A stretch of 64,000 nt of DNA, from the NCBI RefSeq assembly GCF_029894125.1, contig NZ_JARXYZ010000006.1, forward strand, positions 234,457-298,456, in the 5' to 3' direction. The position numbers were made by a program, and so were the translations under genes. This document shows positions 9,047 through 17,369 of the stretch, piece by piece; positions within the stretch are counted from its first letter, which is position 1; each line of letters starts with the position of its first letter. Under the pieces are notes generated by a model, which saw only the letters and a list, made by a program, of their open reading frames with translations, had not been told where the DNA came from and ran no database searches. Source of the DNA: Kitasatospora sp. MAA19. Its GTDB lineage: Bacteria; Actinomycetota; Actinomycetes; Streptomycetales; Streptomycetaceae.

Positions 9047-9316
9047 TCGGTGCCGGCCCGTCCCCGCCGCGCCGGGGGCTGGCCGGGCTGCTCGCCGGGA
9101 TCGTCCCGGCGCTGGCGGTGGCCGCCCTCGCCTTGGACGCGATACGCCACGCCGCGCGGTGACACGCCACTTGGTGAGTCGGGCGGAGGAGGAGCGGTTC
9201 CCCCGCAGGGGGGAGCCGGTCCCTCCCCGCGGCGGAGGCCGCGACCGGGGGTGAGCTGGGAGGTTGGAGGCAGTCGGGAAACAGCCCGACTCCCTTCTCC
9301 CCACTGAGGATTGACC

Positions 9317-9868
9317 ATGCGAAAGCTCACCACCGCTATCGCGCTCACCACTTCGGCCGTGGCCCTCGCGGCCGGGATGGCCGGCACCGCCGCGGCCGCG
9401 CCGGCCATCCCCGTACCGGCCCAGCACCTCGCGCTGCACAGCTGGACCCTGCTCAACGAGCACGGCCCGGGCCCCAACCCAGGCGAGCGGCTCACCGCGC
9501 GGGTCAGCGCCCGTACGGTCGACGGCCACCCCCGGGGGCACGTCGTGGTGCAGCACGTGTTCGAGAAGACCGGCACCATCCGGGCCGAGTTCGACGTCGA
9601 CTGCCTGACCGTGGACGGGAACGGCGCCATCACCGTGACCGGGCCCATCTCGCAGACCGTGGTCACCCCGCTCGGGGGCGAGCCGTACCTCTTCGAGGAG
9701 GGCCAGCACCCCGAGGCCGGCCTCACCTTCTACCCGACCGACGAGCAGCACCAGCGCCGGGTCGGCTGGAACCGGACCAACCCCCAGATGCACTCCGAAG
9801 TCGTCAAGTGCGGCGCGGTTCCGGCCAGCCTCTGGGTCATCGACGGCGGGACCTTTCTGCGCCGCTAG
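9317..9868 (+). CDS. Secreted hypothetical protein
   Basis: 183 aa with a clear Sec signal peptide (MRKLTTAIALTTSAVALAAG, cleavage near AAAAPA at residues 26-31). The mature part is all-beta in character, with HVVVQHVFEKTG and a late Cys pair (DVDCLTV and VVKCGAV) that could form a disulfide. ACTGAGGA lies just upstream of ATG 9317. It resembles uncharacterised Streptomyces secreted proteins of similar size; no catalytic motif is evident. Confidence 0.7.
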   Translation: MRKLTTAIALTTSAVALAAGMAGTAAAAPAIPVPAQHLALHSWTLLNEHGPGPNPGERLTARVSARTVDGHPRGHVVVQHVFEKTGTIRAEFDVDCLTVDGNGAITVTGPISQTVVTPLGGEPYLFEEGQHPEAGLTFYPTDEQHQRRVGWNRTNPQMHSEVVKCGAVPASLWVIDGGTFLRR

Positions 9869-9968
9869 GACACCGGGGCCGATTCCAAGGCGCCGCGTTC
9901 ATGTCCGACGCCTTTGGGGCCGCCGCTAGGGCCTGTCCGACAGCGTCGCAGGCGCGCCGTGCCGAGCC

Positions 9969-10127
9969 TCACCGCACGGTGACGGTGGCGGCTGCGATGC
10001 TGTCGAAGGTTGGCAGACCGAGGAAGACCGGTGAGGCGCTGCGTTCCTGCCGGGCGTCGATCTTAGCGATCTTCGCCTCGGCCGCGTCCAGGCTCTCCTG
10101 GCACGCACCCAGCAGCTCGCTCAACAT
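9969..10127 (-). CDS. Possible small protein, 52 aa
   Basis: Short open frame with an amphipathic helix-like beginning (ELLGACQESLDAAEAKIAKI) and a tail FLGLPTFDSIAAATVTVR. The amino-acid content looks more protein-like than the surrounding frames, but there is no good ribosome-binding site and no known family. It may be the remains of a longer gene. The rest of 9869-10519 holds only GC-rich inverted repeats. Confidence 0.25.
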   Translation of the reverse strand: MLSELLGACQESLDAAEAKIAKIDARQERSASPVFLGLPTFDSIAAATVTVR

Positions 10128-10519
10128 GCCGCCTGGGCGCTGGCGGGGGCCGGGGGCAGCGCCCCCGGGGACGCCAGCCGCCCGATGAGCCGAGCTTCCA
10201 CCGCAAGGCATCACTGTTGCAATAGAACAAACGTCACGAACTGGGAAGACGGCCAGTTCATCCGCGCGAACCGTTGATAGCCGGAGGAGCCCCCGCCGGG
10301 GCTCCGCGCGGCTGGAAGCCGTTCAGGTCCGGCGGAAGGGCAGTCAACCCGTCGTCCGGCTACACGGAGCGAAGCGGGCGCGGCACCGCCGGATCGGCCG
10401 AAGGCCGATGCACCACCCACGGCGGCACTTGAGAGAACGAGACCGCGCATGACGGACGCCTGCGTCAGCTGCGGCATGCGCAGCCAGCAGCGGCGCGCGC
10501 GGCCCGACCAGGACGCGGG

Positions 10520-10555
10520 TGCGGGCCCCTGGCCTGTCCCGGCCAGGGGCCCGCA
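10520..10555 (-). terminator. Terminator hairpin of tectonin gene
   Basis: TGCGGGCCCCTGGCC at 10520-10534 pairs with GGCCAGGGGCCCGCA at 10541-10555 (15 bp, 6-base loop), 18 bases beyond the stop of the leftward tectonin gene. Confidence 0.65.
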
Positions 10556-10573
10556 CGGCATGCCGGAGCGGGG

Positions 10574-11287
10574 TCAGCTCGGCTGGTCGCCGGTGTACCG
10601 GTAGATCTCGCCGGCGCTGTTGATGTGCCACGCGGTGCCGTCGGCGCCGGCAGCGATGTCGATGGCCGTGCCGGGGATCTTGATCCACGGGTTGGTGCCG
10701 CTGGCGTCGTTGTTGGTGTACCGGTAGATGCTTCCGGAGGGATCGACGCCCCACACATTCGTCCGGGAGCCCACCGCGATGCGCTTGAGGCTGCCGGCGA
10801 CGCTCTTCCACGGGTCCGGTGCCCCCTGGTCTCCGACGTACCGGAAGACCTGGTTGCCGCCGTTGACGCCCCACACGGTGCCGTCGGCGCCCGCGCCGAT
10901 GTCACTCAGCGCCCCCGGGATCTTGATCCACGGATTGGCGTCGTTGTTGGTGTACCGGAAGATGGCGCCGGCAGAGTCCACCCCCCACACGTTCGTCCTG
11001 GACCCCGCGTCGATGCGGACCAGGCTGCCGGAGATTCCCAGCCACGGGTCCGGCGCCCCCTGGTCTCCGACGTACCGGTAGATCTGGTTGCCGCCGTTGA
11101 CGCCCCACGTGGTGCCGTCGGCGCCCGCGCCGATGTCGCTGAGGCCCCCCGGGATGTTGATCCACGGATTGCCGTCGTAGTTGGTGTAGCGGAAGATGGC
11201 GCTTGCCGCGTTCACCCCCCACACCGTGGTCCTGGACCCCGCCGAGATGGCAGAGAGACCACCCGTGACCTTCACCCAATCAGCCAT
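10574..11287 (-). CDS. Tectonin-repeat beta-propeller protein
   Basis: 237 aa composed almost entirely of about six repeats of 35-40 residues, each with a variant of AGSRTNVWGV followed by IYRYTN or VFRYVG. This is the tectonin/tachylectin pattern, a six-bladed propeller that binds sugars or lipopolysaccharide. There is no signal peptide, so it is cytosolic or released by lysis or another route. Repeats alternate between two types (SRTNVWGVD and ADGTVWGVNGGNQ), showing growth by two-blade duplication. Isolated gene. The fold is confident; the ligand is unknown. Confidence 0.85.
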   Translation of the reverse strand: MADWVKVTGGLSAISAGSRTTVWGVNAASAIFRYTNYDGNPWINIPGGLSDIGAGADGTTWGVNGGNQIYRYVGDQGAPDPWLGISGSLVRIDAGSRTNVWGVDSAGAIFRYTNNDANPWIKIPGALSDIGAGADGTVWGVNGGNQVFRYVGDQGAPDPWKSVAGSLKRIAVGSRTNVWGVDPSGSIYRYTNNDASGTNPWIKIPGTAIDIAAGADGTAWHINSAGEIYRYTGDQPS

Positions 11288-12009
11288 GCCGAAATCACCC
11301 TTCGTCGACCGGTGTTGGCAGCCATCATGGGAGACGAAATGGGCCGTCAGAACGGGATCCTTCGCTTCCGACCATCCAATAAGGCGAGGAATCGATGTTT
11401 CGCCTTCGGCCGCCTCTTACGAGGCGGGGCGCGGACAGCTCGGCTCGGAGTAGATCGGCTGAAAGAGCTGTCCCGCCCAGGGGTGATCGACAGAGGAGCC
11501 GGTTCATGCATCCGCCCGCGACGGCCCGAGCGGACCAGGCAGGCCGACGCGAGCGGCCGGGTCTCAGCACGAGAGCAACGGCGACACCAGCCCCGCCAGC
11601 GGCTGCCGCGCCGCTTCTTCTGGCGGTCGGAAGGGCCCTGACGACGCGCTGAGCTGCTTGTCACTTCGCCACAGCTACGCAAGCACGGGGCCTTGACTCC
11701 CGCGGGTTCGTGGAAACTGAAGGTCCTGCAGCGGGAACCCGAGTGCCTATCGGACCATTCTCGGTGATGGACCTGCGGGTTCGTGGTGAACACGCTGGGT
11801 CACTCGGAGAGCCTCGGGTATACAGACGCTGCTGACGCGACCGGCACTGGCTGATGATCAGCTGGGGGTTGGCGGTGCGGACGAAGGCTCAGCAGGGTGC
11901 ACGGAACGTCGCTGGATGTTACACAGAAGCGGGTGCGAAGCCTGCATCGGGTGAGTGTTGGGGATGAGCCGTACGGGTATGGCTACCGGCAGTTCTACGT
12001 TGGGGGGAT
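11288..12009. other. Gene-poor 0.7-kb gap
   Basis: No convincing gene on either strand. Base composition is less G+C-extreme than in the flanks. It contains the left copy of an imperfect 78-bp direct repeat (11711-11788). Confidence 0.5.
11711..11788. repeat. Imperfect direct repeat, left copy
   Basis: Begins GAAACTGAAGG and ends GGTTCGTGGTGAA, with GGGAACC inside. The same ends at the same spacing (65 versus 63 bases) recur at 12693-12768, so the two copies frame the gene at 12010-12642. Confidence 0.5.
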
Positions 12010-12642
12010 ATGACCGACAACAGCGCGCTGTACGGACTGCTCGGAGCTCTAGGGGGAGCCTCAGTTGCCGGCCTCGCGGCTGTCTATGGCCCCCTGCGTC
12101 TGCATCGGCGGCAAGCGGAACAGAAGGCGAGTGAGGAGCAGGATCGCCAAAGTGAGACAGAGATCGCCCGTCTGCTGAAGATGCGAACTACGGGTCGGGC
12201 GTGGATCGATGCTCTGGAGCGGTTCGTCCAAGATTTGCAAGCACACCATCCTGTGGACGTCAACCGATTCGACGAGATCACGGCCCACGTCAGCCGGGAG
12301 GCCACCGAAGCCGGACACGCGCTGGCTCACAACGGTCTCTGGCTCGAATCGCAGGACACACCACCGCACGGCATTCCACTCGTCCTGGCACCAGACGGAT
12401 CGCGACCAGACGATGCGGACGGATCCGCGTTCATCGCCCTCTCCCAGCTTCTGGGCCGCTTGCGAGAGGCGACCCGGGAAGTCCGTGCCGACGTCCTGCG
12501 ACGTTCCTCGCATCGGGAGAGCCCGGTGCGAAGTGAGGTCCTGGAGGCTCTGGAGTGTGTCAAGGCTGCGCGGGCACAGCTGAATGCAGCCCTTCTCGAT
12601 CAGATCGACCAGATCAACGGGGGCCACACACGCCGCCTGTAG
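12010..12642 (+). CDS. Membrane-anchored hypothetical protein
   Basis: 210 aa. One N-terminal transmembrane helix (LYGLLGALGGASVAGLAAVY, residues 7-26) is followed by a basic, helical cytosolic domain with coiled-coil-like stretches (RRQAEQKASEEQDRQSETE). Codon usage is less G+C-biased than in neighbouring genes, suggesting acquisition. GGGGGG precedes ATG 12010 closely. It is framed by imperfect direct repeats. No family recognised; the layout is like small anchored proteins of phage-related or defence islands, but nothing here proves that. Confidence 0.65.
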   Translation: MTDNSALYGLLGALGGASVAGLAAVYGPLRLHRRQAEQKASEEQDRQSETEIARLLKMRTTGRAWIDALERFVQDLQAHHPVDVNRFDEITAHVSREATEAGHALAHNGLWLESQDTPPHGIPLVLAPDGSRPDDADGSAFIALSQLLGRLREATREVRADVLRRSSHRESPVRSEVLEALECVKAARAQLNAALLDQIDQINGGHTRRL

Positions 12643-12692
12643 CTGGGCTCGCTGGTCCATTCCTGCTCGTCCTCGGAGACCTCCGACTTCGA

Positions 12693-12768
12693 GAAACTGA
12701 AGGCAAGTGGGAACCTGCAGGTCTGATTTCCTGATAGTTAGGGGGTACTCCCTGGGGTTCGTGGTGAA
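12693..12768. repeat. Imperfect direct repeat, right copy
   Basis: Partner of 11711-11788, sharing the terminal motifs GAAACTGAAGG and GGTTCGTGGTGAA. The surrounding 12643-12966 otherwise holds nothing recognisable. Confidence 0.5.
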
Positions 12769-12966
12769 TCATTCTCCAGGGGACTCGCGCCTCCTCGCCA
12801 TCGACCAGACCGCAGATCGGTCGCACGGGCTGAGAACGCTTCAGGAATCCTGAAGTTACGTCACACTCCGGCAGAGCACTCGAAGGAGGAAGAAGTCCCT
12901 GGCCACGGCCTCGGTCACTCAGCGGGGCTCAGGAGAACTCGCGGGATGTCGCACAGGTCGCGGTCC

Positions 12967-13434
12967 TCAGGTCGCTCGCTGGCCGTGGAGGAGGACGGGC
13001 AGCGTGCGGTTGGCCAACGCCTCGGTGACGCGGGCGGCTTGGGAGGGCGTCATGACGTCGGGGAGTTGGTGGACGGGGACGAAGCGGGCGCCGAGCAGGC
13101 CGCTCCTGTGCTGCGGCGGGACGGTGAGGCGGGCGTCGTCGCGGACGGCGCCGCCGTCGAAGACCAGGTTGAGGCGCTCCAGGTAGCGGTCGGCCGGGGT
13201 GAAGTCGACCGCGAGGACGTCGGTGAGACGGAGGGTGAGCCCGGTCTCAGCGTGCAGATGGCGGGCGGCCGCGAGGTGCGGGGGCTCGTTGGGGCGGGCG
13301 GCGCCGCCGGGCAGGATCAGCCCGTCCATGTAGTCCGGGTCGACCAGGAGGACGTCGCCGCGCCGGTTGCGGACGAGGACGAGGCAGCCGAGCCGGCACA
13401 CCGGCGGCTTGGCGAGCAGGCGGGGGTCACGCAT
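12967..13434 (-). CDS. Nudix-fold protein with degenerate catalytic box
   Basis: 155 aa. A Nudix fold is visible: strand LGCLVLVRNRRGDVLLVDP, then the box LPGGAARPNEPPHLAAARHL followed by HAETGL. Against the consensus GX5EX7REUXEEXGU, the catalytic REXXEE reads RHLHAE. The Glu after Arg is His and the first Glu of the EE pair is Ala; only one metal-binding Glu remains. Hydrolase activity may be lost or altered, and a nucleotide-binding regulatory role is possible. ATG at 13434 is chosen because AGGAAG lies eight bases upstream. It lies near, and on the same strand as, the small genes of WhiJ-type locus 1. Confidence 0.7.
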   Translation of the reverse strand: MRDPRLLAKPPVCRLGCLVLVRNRRGDVLLVDPDYMDGLILPGGAARPNEPPHLAAARHLHAETGLTLRLTDVLAVDFTPADRYLERLNLVFDGGAVRDDARLTVPPQHRSGLLGARFVPVHQLPDVMTPSQAARVTEALANRTLPVLLHGQRAT

Positions 13435-13505
13435 CGGGGGCACTTCCTGAGAGCGGCGAAGAGCACGAGGGAGAAGCGGCCAACCACAGCAGGCGGGCGA
13501 GGAGT

Positions 13506-13760
13506 TCAGTCGTCATGCGTCAGGCGCTCGTAGCGCAGCCCCTTGCGCAGCAGGTCGACGATGCGCAGCAGGACGGACGGGCGGGCGCAGCCGAGGCTGA
13601 TCAGGTAGCAGCCGGTCCTGCGGCCGTGCTCCCAATCCACCTCGACGGACGGCAACTTCACCCCGCCCAGCGCAGGGACGGCGACGAAGTCCTCCACGAC
13701 CGAGGCGACTTCGCGCCGCTGCTCGGCGGTCGCGCGGGAGAACATCGAGGACACGGTCAC
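13506..13760 (-). CDS. Small conserved-type protein of WhiJ locus 1
   Basis: 84 aa, no membrane segment. Its GTG start overlaps the stop of the upstream 65-aa gene by GTGA, implying coupled translation. Central VEVDWEHGRRTGCYLISLG and C-terminal RKGLRYERLT give the look of a small alpha/beta protein. Small paired genes divergent from an XRE/DUF397 pair are common in Streptomyces; their role is unknown. Confidence 0.6.
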   Translation of the reverse strand: MTVSSMFSRATAEQRREVASVVEDFVAVPALGGVKLPSVEVDWEHGRRTGCYLISLGCARPSVLLRIVDLLRKGLRYERLTHDD

Positions 13761-13954
13761 TCCCCCGGCCGCTTGTGGACCTCGAACGCGCGCCAGGCAC
13801 TGTAGGCGTCGGAGAAGGAGACGAACCCCTTGAGCTCACCGGAGTCCTGGCGCAGCCACTCCCCCGCGCTCTCGTTCCGCACCCGGTAACACCGGCCCTC
13901 CGGGTCCCAGCGGACCCCGTAACCGTGGAGCCGGGGCACTTGGACATCGCCCAT
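13757..13954 (-). CDS. Small hypothetical protein, 65 aa
   Basis: Begins MGDVQVPRLHGYGVRWDPEG. GGAAGG lies eight bases before ATG 13954, a good ribosome site. Tyr/Trp/Arg-rich, suggesting a compact beta-rich fold. First gene of a coupled pair with the 84-aa gene and transcribed divergently from the XRE regulator at 14071. Function unknown. Confidence 0.6.
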   Translation of the reverse strand: MGDVQVPRLHGYGVRWDPEGRCYRVRNESAGEWLRQDSGELKGFVSFSDAYSAWRAFEVHKRPGE

Positions 13955-14070
13955 GGGAATAACCTTCCGCAATCGGTGTTTCACGTTCTGTGCACATGGT
14001 GGCCCGGCGTCGCCTAGCATCGGAAGTGGCAGACGACTTGACTCCAGTGGCACAGAGAGTTGGAGCAGCC

Positions 14071-14913
14071 ATGGTGAACATCAAGGAAATTGACCCACAG
14101 TCATCTCTGTGGGCCCCTTTTGGCGTCCAACTCCGCAGGTCGCGCAGGGCGATGGGCCTCAAACAGGAGCAGCTCGCACGAAAGATCGGAGTCCACCCGT
14201 CCTACGTCTCGTTCGTCGAACTTGCGCAGCGACCGCCGAGTGAGATGTTTGCTACCAAGGCCGATGAGATCCTGCAGACCGGCGGGACTCTGCTGCTGAT
14301 GTACTGGCAGCTCAAGCACACGGCCTTGGTTCCCGGCTTCCCCGAGTACGCCAACTACGAGGCTGGCGCGGAGAAGATCAAGCTCTTCGAGATCAACGTG
14401 ATTCCCGGGCTCCTGCAGACCCGCCCATACGCGACAGCTTGGGAGCAGGGCAATCTTCGGCGAGGAACCGTCACACCGAAACAAGCCGCGGAACGAATCG
14501 AATTCCTGCTCGCCAGGCAGAACGTCCACAACCGCGCTTCGCCACCGCTTCTGCACGCGGTGATGGACGAGAGCTGCCTCAGGAGGCCCATTGGCGGCCG
14601 CGACATCATGATCGAGCAGTTGCTCCACATCGAGCAGCTCGCCGAGCAGCCCAACATCATCATCCAAGTGGCCCCGTACTCGCTGGGCGAGGACAGGCCA
14701 TTCACGCGCTTGGTGCACCTCCTTACCATGCCAGGACGCAAAATGCTCGCTTACGGCGAGACCGAGCAGCGCGGCTACATCGATCGAGATGCTGAGGCGG
14801 TTGTTGCGCTGGCCGACGACTACGATCGGCTCGTGGTCGAGGCCATGAGCCAGGCCGACTCAGTAGCCATGATCCGCTCGGTACGGAGGGACTTTGAATG
14901 GATGTCGACCTGA
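14071..14913 (+). CDS. XRE-family regulator with DUF5753 domain (WhiJ-type)
   Basis: 280 aa. N-terminal helix-turn-helix at residues 17-70 (LRRSRRAMGLKQEQLARKIG, then VHPSYVSFVE) followed by the DUF5753 sensor domain (FEINVIPGLLQTRPYA; LDES-type core VMDESCLRRPIGG). Such proteins work with a small DUF397 partner to repress or time developmental and antibiotic genes; the partner gene overlaps the 3' end by 16 bases. ATG 14071 is preceded by GGAG at a suitable distance. Divergent from two small genes, so the 116-base intergenic region probably holds its operator. Confidence 0.9.
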   Translation: MVNIKEIDPQSSLWAPFGVQLRRSRRAMGLKQEQLARKIGVHPSYVSFVELAQRPPSEMFATKADEILQTGGTLLLMYWQLKHTALVPGFPEYANYEAGAEKIKLFEINVIPGLLQTRPYATAWEQGNLRRGTVTPKQAAERIEFLLARQNVHNRASPPLLHAVMDESCLRRPIGGRDIMIEQLLHIEQLAEQPNIIIQVAPYSLGEDRPFTRLVHLLTMPGRKMLAYGETEQRGYIDRDAEAVVALADDYDRLVVEAMSQADSVAMIRSVRRDFEWMST

Positions 14914-15104
14914 CTGGCGCCTACTGGAGGAAGAGCTCGTACAGCGGTAGCGGGGGCACATGCGTGGAGGTCGCCGACGGATTTATCGGCATGATGCCGG
15001 TCCGCGACTCCAAGGATCCGAGCGGGCCCCCCCTCCTCTTCTCCTCCGCCGCCTGGCAGTCCTTCGTCACCGCCGTCCGTACCGGCGAACTCGACGCCCG
15101 CTAG
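14898..15104 (+). CDS. DUF397 protein, partner of XRE regulator
   Basis: 68 aa DUF397 protein with the full signature: YWRKSSYSGSGGTCVEVADG, VRDSKDPSGPPLLF and AWQSFVTAVRTGEL. Overlaps the XRE gene by 16 bases, so the two are co-translated. DUF397 proteins are thought to bind and modulate their cognate XRE regulator. It is an intact reference for the decayed DUF397 copies at 8.6, 51.4 and 52.5 kb. Confidence 0.92.
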   Translation: MDVDLTGAYWRKSSYSGSGGTCVEVADGFIGMMPVRDSKDPSGPPLLFSSAAWQSFVTAVRTGELDAR

Positions 15105-15115
15105 CAGCAACTCCC

Positions 15116-15148
15116 GGCCCAGCCGCCCCGCCCCGGGGCGGCTGGGCC
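15116..15148 (+). terminator. Strong terminator of WhiJ locus 1
   Basis: GGCCCAGCCGCCCC pairs perfectly with GGGGCGGCTGGGCC around a 5-base loop, 11 bases after the DUF397 stop. The remaining 15149-15489 shows no gene. Confidence 0.75.
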
Positions 15149-15489
15149 ATCTCACCCCCCTCCCGGTTCAGCCCGCCCACCGCGCCCGCTACGGAGCCCC
15201 TGGCGACGATGCCGGGTCGCCCGACGCAACGCCCCTGCACTCTGCGTCCGTCGCGGGGGCGGTCGTCCGCGAGGACGGGCGCGTGCCGGCGATCCTCCGG
15301 GCCGGCAACGGCGGCGTCCTCGAACTCACCGGGACCATCGCAGGAACTCAAGGTCGGCGTCGACCAGCCGGTCGGCGTCCACAAGGACATGTGTCGGCGT
15401 ACTCGGTGAAGTGCTCGGGCAGGTGCGGCTGAAGGTGCCCAGTCGTCAGGCGGCGCTGGTGTCCCGTTCGATGACCACGAGGAGGTTCT

Positions 15490-16119
15490 TCAGCCGGTGG
15501 CCGGGGCCTTCGATGGAGAAGCCGTCCTTCCGGGAAGCGAGCTGAGCAGTGCGGTGGTGCACTCCTCGGCGAGGTCCTCGGCGTGGGCGGGCAGGGGCGT
15601 GCCGGCCCTCAGGTGGCGGCGGACCAGCGAGAGTGGCAGGTCGATCAGGGCGAGGGCGACGCATTCGGTGGCCCGGGGGCCCTCGGCGCCCAGGGCCGCG
15701 GCGAGGGAGGCGAGGGCGGCGCGCACGCGCCGGCTGCCGCGGTCCGCACGGTGGAGGTGCTCCTCGGACCAGTCGGCGCGCCCGAAGTCCTCGGCGCCGT
15801 AGAGGAGGAGAGCGGCTTCCGCCGGGTGGGCGCGGCTCCAGGAGACGACGTGGCGGGCCGCCGCGCGTCCCGCCCGCCGCGCGTCGGCGTCCGATTCGAG
15901 GGCCGTGAAGTAGCCCTCCTGGAATCGCTCGACCGTCCGCAGCCACACCTCGGCGAGCAGCGCGCTCCGTCCGGGGAAGCGGTGGTACACCGAACCGCTC
16001 GGGGCTCCCACGTCTTTGGCGACCGCGGACATGGTCACCCCGGCCGGGCCCGATGCCGCAGCCTGCCGCACGGCGGCGTCGAGGAGCTGGTCGGTGTCGA
16101 AGCGGGGTGGTCTGGCCAT
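15490..16119 (-). CDS. TetR-family transcriptional repressor
   Basis: 209 aa. N-terminal TetR DNA-binding domain: QLLDAAVRQAAASGPAGVTM, then SAVAKDVGAPSGSVYHRFPG with the diagnostic GSVYHRF. The C-terminal ligand domain is variable. ATG 16119 (MARPPRF) is chosen over an in-frame ATG at 16155, because the latter would place a perfect palindrome inside the coding region. Divergent from an SRPBCC protein gene 63 bases away. The palindromes between them suggest it represses both genes until a ligand, perhaps one bound by the SRPBCC protein, appears. Confidence 0.88.
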   Translation of the reverse strand: MARPPRFDTDQLLDAAVRQAAASGPAGVTMSAVAKDVGAPSGSVYHRFPGRSALLAEVWLRTVERFQEGYFTALESDADARRAGRAAARHVVSWSRAHPAEAALLLYGAEDFGRADWSEEHLHRADRGSRRVRAALASLAAALGAEGPRATECVALALIDLPLSLVRRHLRAGTPLPAHAEDLAEECTTALLSSLPGRTASPSKAPATG

Positions 16120-16123
16120 GGGT

Positions 16124-16161
16124 TGGAGAGTACTCTCCACAATATTAGAGAGCATCCTCTA
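16124..16161. promoter_or_regulatory. Two operator-like palindromes for TetR regulator
   Basis: TGGAGAGTACTCTCCA (16124-16139) is a perfect 16-bp palindrome, and TAGAG-N6-CTCTA (16146-16161) is a weaker second site seven bases away. Both lie between divergent starts at 16119 and 16183, the expected place for a TetR autoregulatory operator. Confidence 0.7.
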
Positions 16162-16182
16162 GAACAGGTCCCGGGAGGACTG

Positions 16183-16665
16183 ATGGGCGTCTACAACGTG
16201 CACGAGCGACTGCTGGCCGCGAAGGCGAGCGACGTGGGGGCGCTGATCGACGCCCTGTCGAGCAGCGGCGACACGCTGTGGCCACACCGGGAGTGGCCGC
16301 CGATGGAGTTCGACCGCCCCCTGGCGGCCGGGGCGGTCGGCGGGCACGGCCCGGTCCGCTACACCGTCGCCGCGTACGTCCCCTCCACCTGGGTGCGCTT
16401 CACCTTCAGCGGGCCACGCGGCTTCCACGGATTCCACGAATACGCCGTCCTGACCGTCGACGAGGAACACACGCTGCTGCGCCACACCCTCGCCATGGAC
16501 GCCCGCGGCCCGGCCCGCCTCACCTGGCCGCTCCTGTGGCGGCCGCTCCACGACGCCTGCCTGGAGGACAGCCTCGACCGCGCCGAACTGGCTTGCACGG
16601 GCACGGTGGCGCGCCCGGCGCACTGGGGCCCGTACGTCCGGCTGCTGCGCGGCCTCGCGCACTGA
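16183..16665 (+). CDS. SRPBCC-family protein
   Basis: 160 aa with the START/SRPBCC helix-grip pattern: [40 protein letters not shown], a [12 protein letters not shown] strand and a C-terminal helix ending the cavity. These proteins bind hydrophobic small molecules, and some act as cyclases or hydrolases. GGGAGGA lies immediately before ATG 16183. Divergent from, and probably controlled by, the TetR repressor. Ligand unknown. Confidence 0.7.
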   Translation: MGVYNVHERLLAAKASDVGALIDALSSSGDTLWPHREWPPMEFDRPLAAGAVGGHGPVRYTVAAYVPSTWVRFTFSGPRGFHGFHEYAVLTVDEEHTLLRHTLAMDARGPARLTWPLLWRPLHDACLEDSLDRAELACTGTVARPAHWGPYVRLLRGLAH

Positions 16666-16701
16666 TCCCACGACAGCCGCCTCCTCACCACCCCCGAACA
16701 C

Positions 16702-16740
16702 CCTGCGCGAGAAGTCGGCCCCTCCGACTTCTCGCGCAGG
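16702..16740 (+). terminator. 17-bp perfect terminator stem
   Basis: CCTGCGCGAGAAGTCGG at 16702-16718 pairs fully with CCGACTTCTCGCGCAGG at 16724-16740 around CCCCT, 37 bases after the SRPBCC stop. Confidence 0.75.
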
Positions 16741-16949
16741 AGGGACCCGACACCGCCGACATCGCCCGGCCCCTCCTCCAGGTCCGACTCCCCCGGGGCG
16801 GCAACGCCCAGGAGCCGAGGCCCGGGACGCGCACCGGCCCGCCTTCCCGGCGGGCGGGGTCCGTGGTGGTGACGACCGCGCGTCGGGGCGCTCGGATGTG
16901 GGAGCCGCCGCGTGGCGGACGTGGGCCCGGGCCCAGGCGGTGTCGGCGG

Positions 16950-17262
16950 TCAGCCCGTTGCGCACGTAGTCGTGGGTGCGACGCTCGGGCACGCCGGGCA
17001 TCATCGGAAGGACCGGCTGGGACCGGTTCAGTGCCTGGATCTGGGACTTCTCGTCGACCGAGAGCACCACCGCCCCTTCGGGCGGGTTGAAGGAGAGACC
17101 GACCACGTCGTAGACCTTCTCGACGAACAGCGGGTCGGTGGAGAGTTCGAACGTGTCGGCCACGTGAGGCTTGAGCTGGAACTTCCGCCAGATCCGCCCC
17201 ACCGTGGACTTCGACAGGCCGCTACGGGCCGCCATCGAGCTCCGCGACCAGTGCGTCGCGCT
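16950..17262 (-). pseudogene. IS630-family transposase relic (middle part)
   Basis: Translates to [20 protein letters not shown], then [13 protein letters not shown], and [19 protein letters not shown] containing the first catalytic Asp of the DDE triad, then [15 protein letters not shown]. The N-terminal HTH part and everything after this point (second Asp, Glu) are missing, so it is dead. It lies left of the atropopeptide locus. The family region missing before it is the kind of sequence preserved, on the other strand, at 20430-20575. Confidence 0.8.
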
Positions 17263-17369
17263 CTTCGTGTTCCGGCGTCTCGACGCCGCCGGGGAGGAGG
17301 CTGTCCGCTGAACGGGGCTCTCTTAGGAACAAGTACGCGGTGAATTCTACGGCTTGGCGGCATGGCGAG

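Noticed and set aside
9050..9163. Short plus-strand frame with a hydrophobic stretch ending in a TGA
   Set aside because: No start, ribosome site or family, and it overlaps the ArsR relic region; too short to support as a gene.
15497..16155. Upstream ATG at 16155 for the TetR gene
   Set aside because: It would translate through the operator palindrome and add non-conserved residues; ATG 16119 fits the family start.
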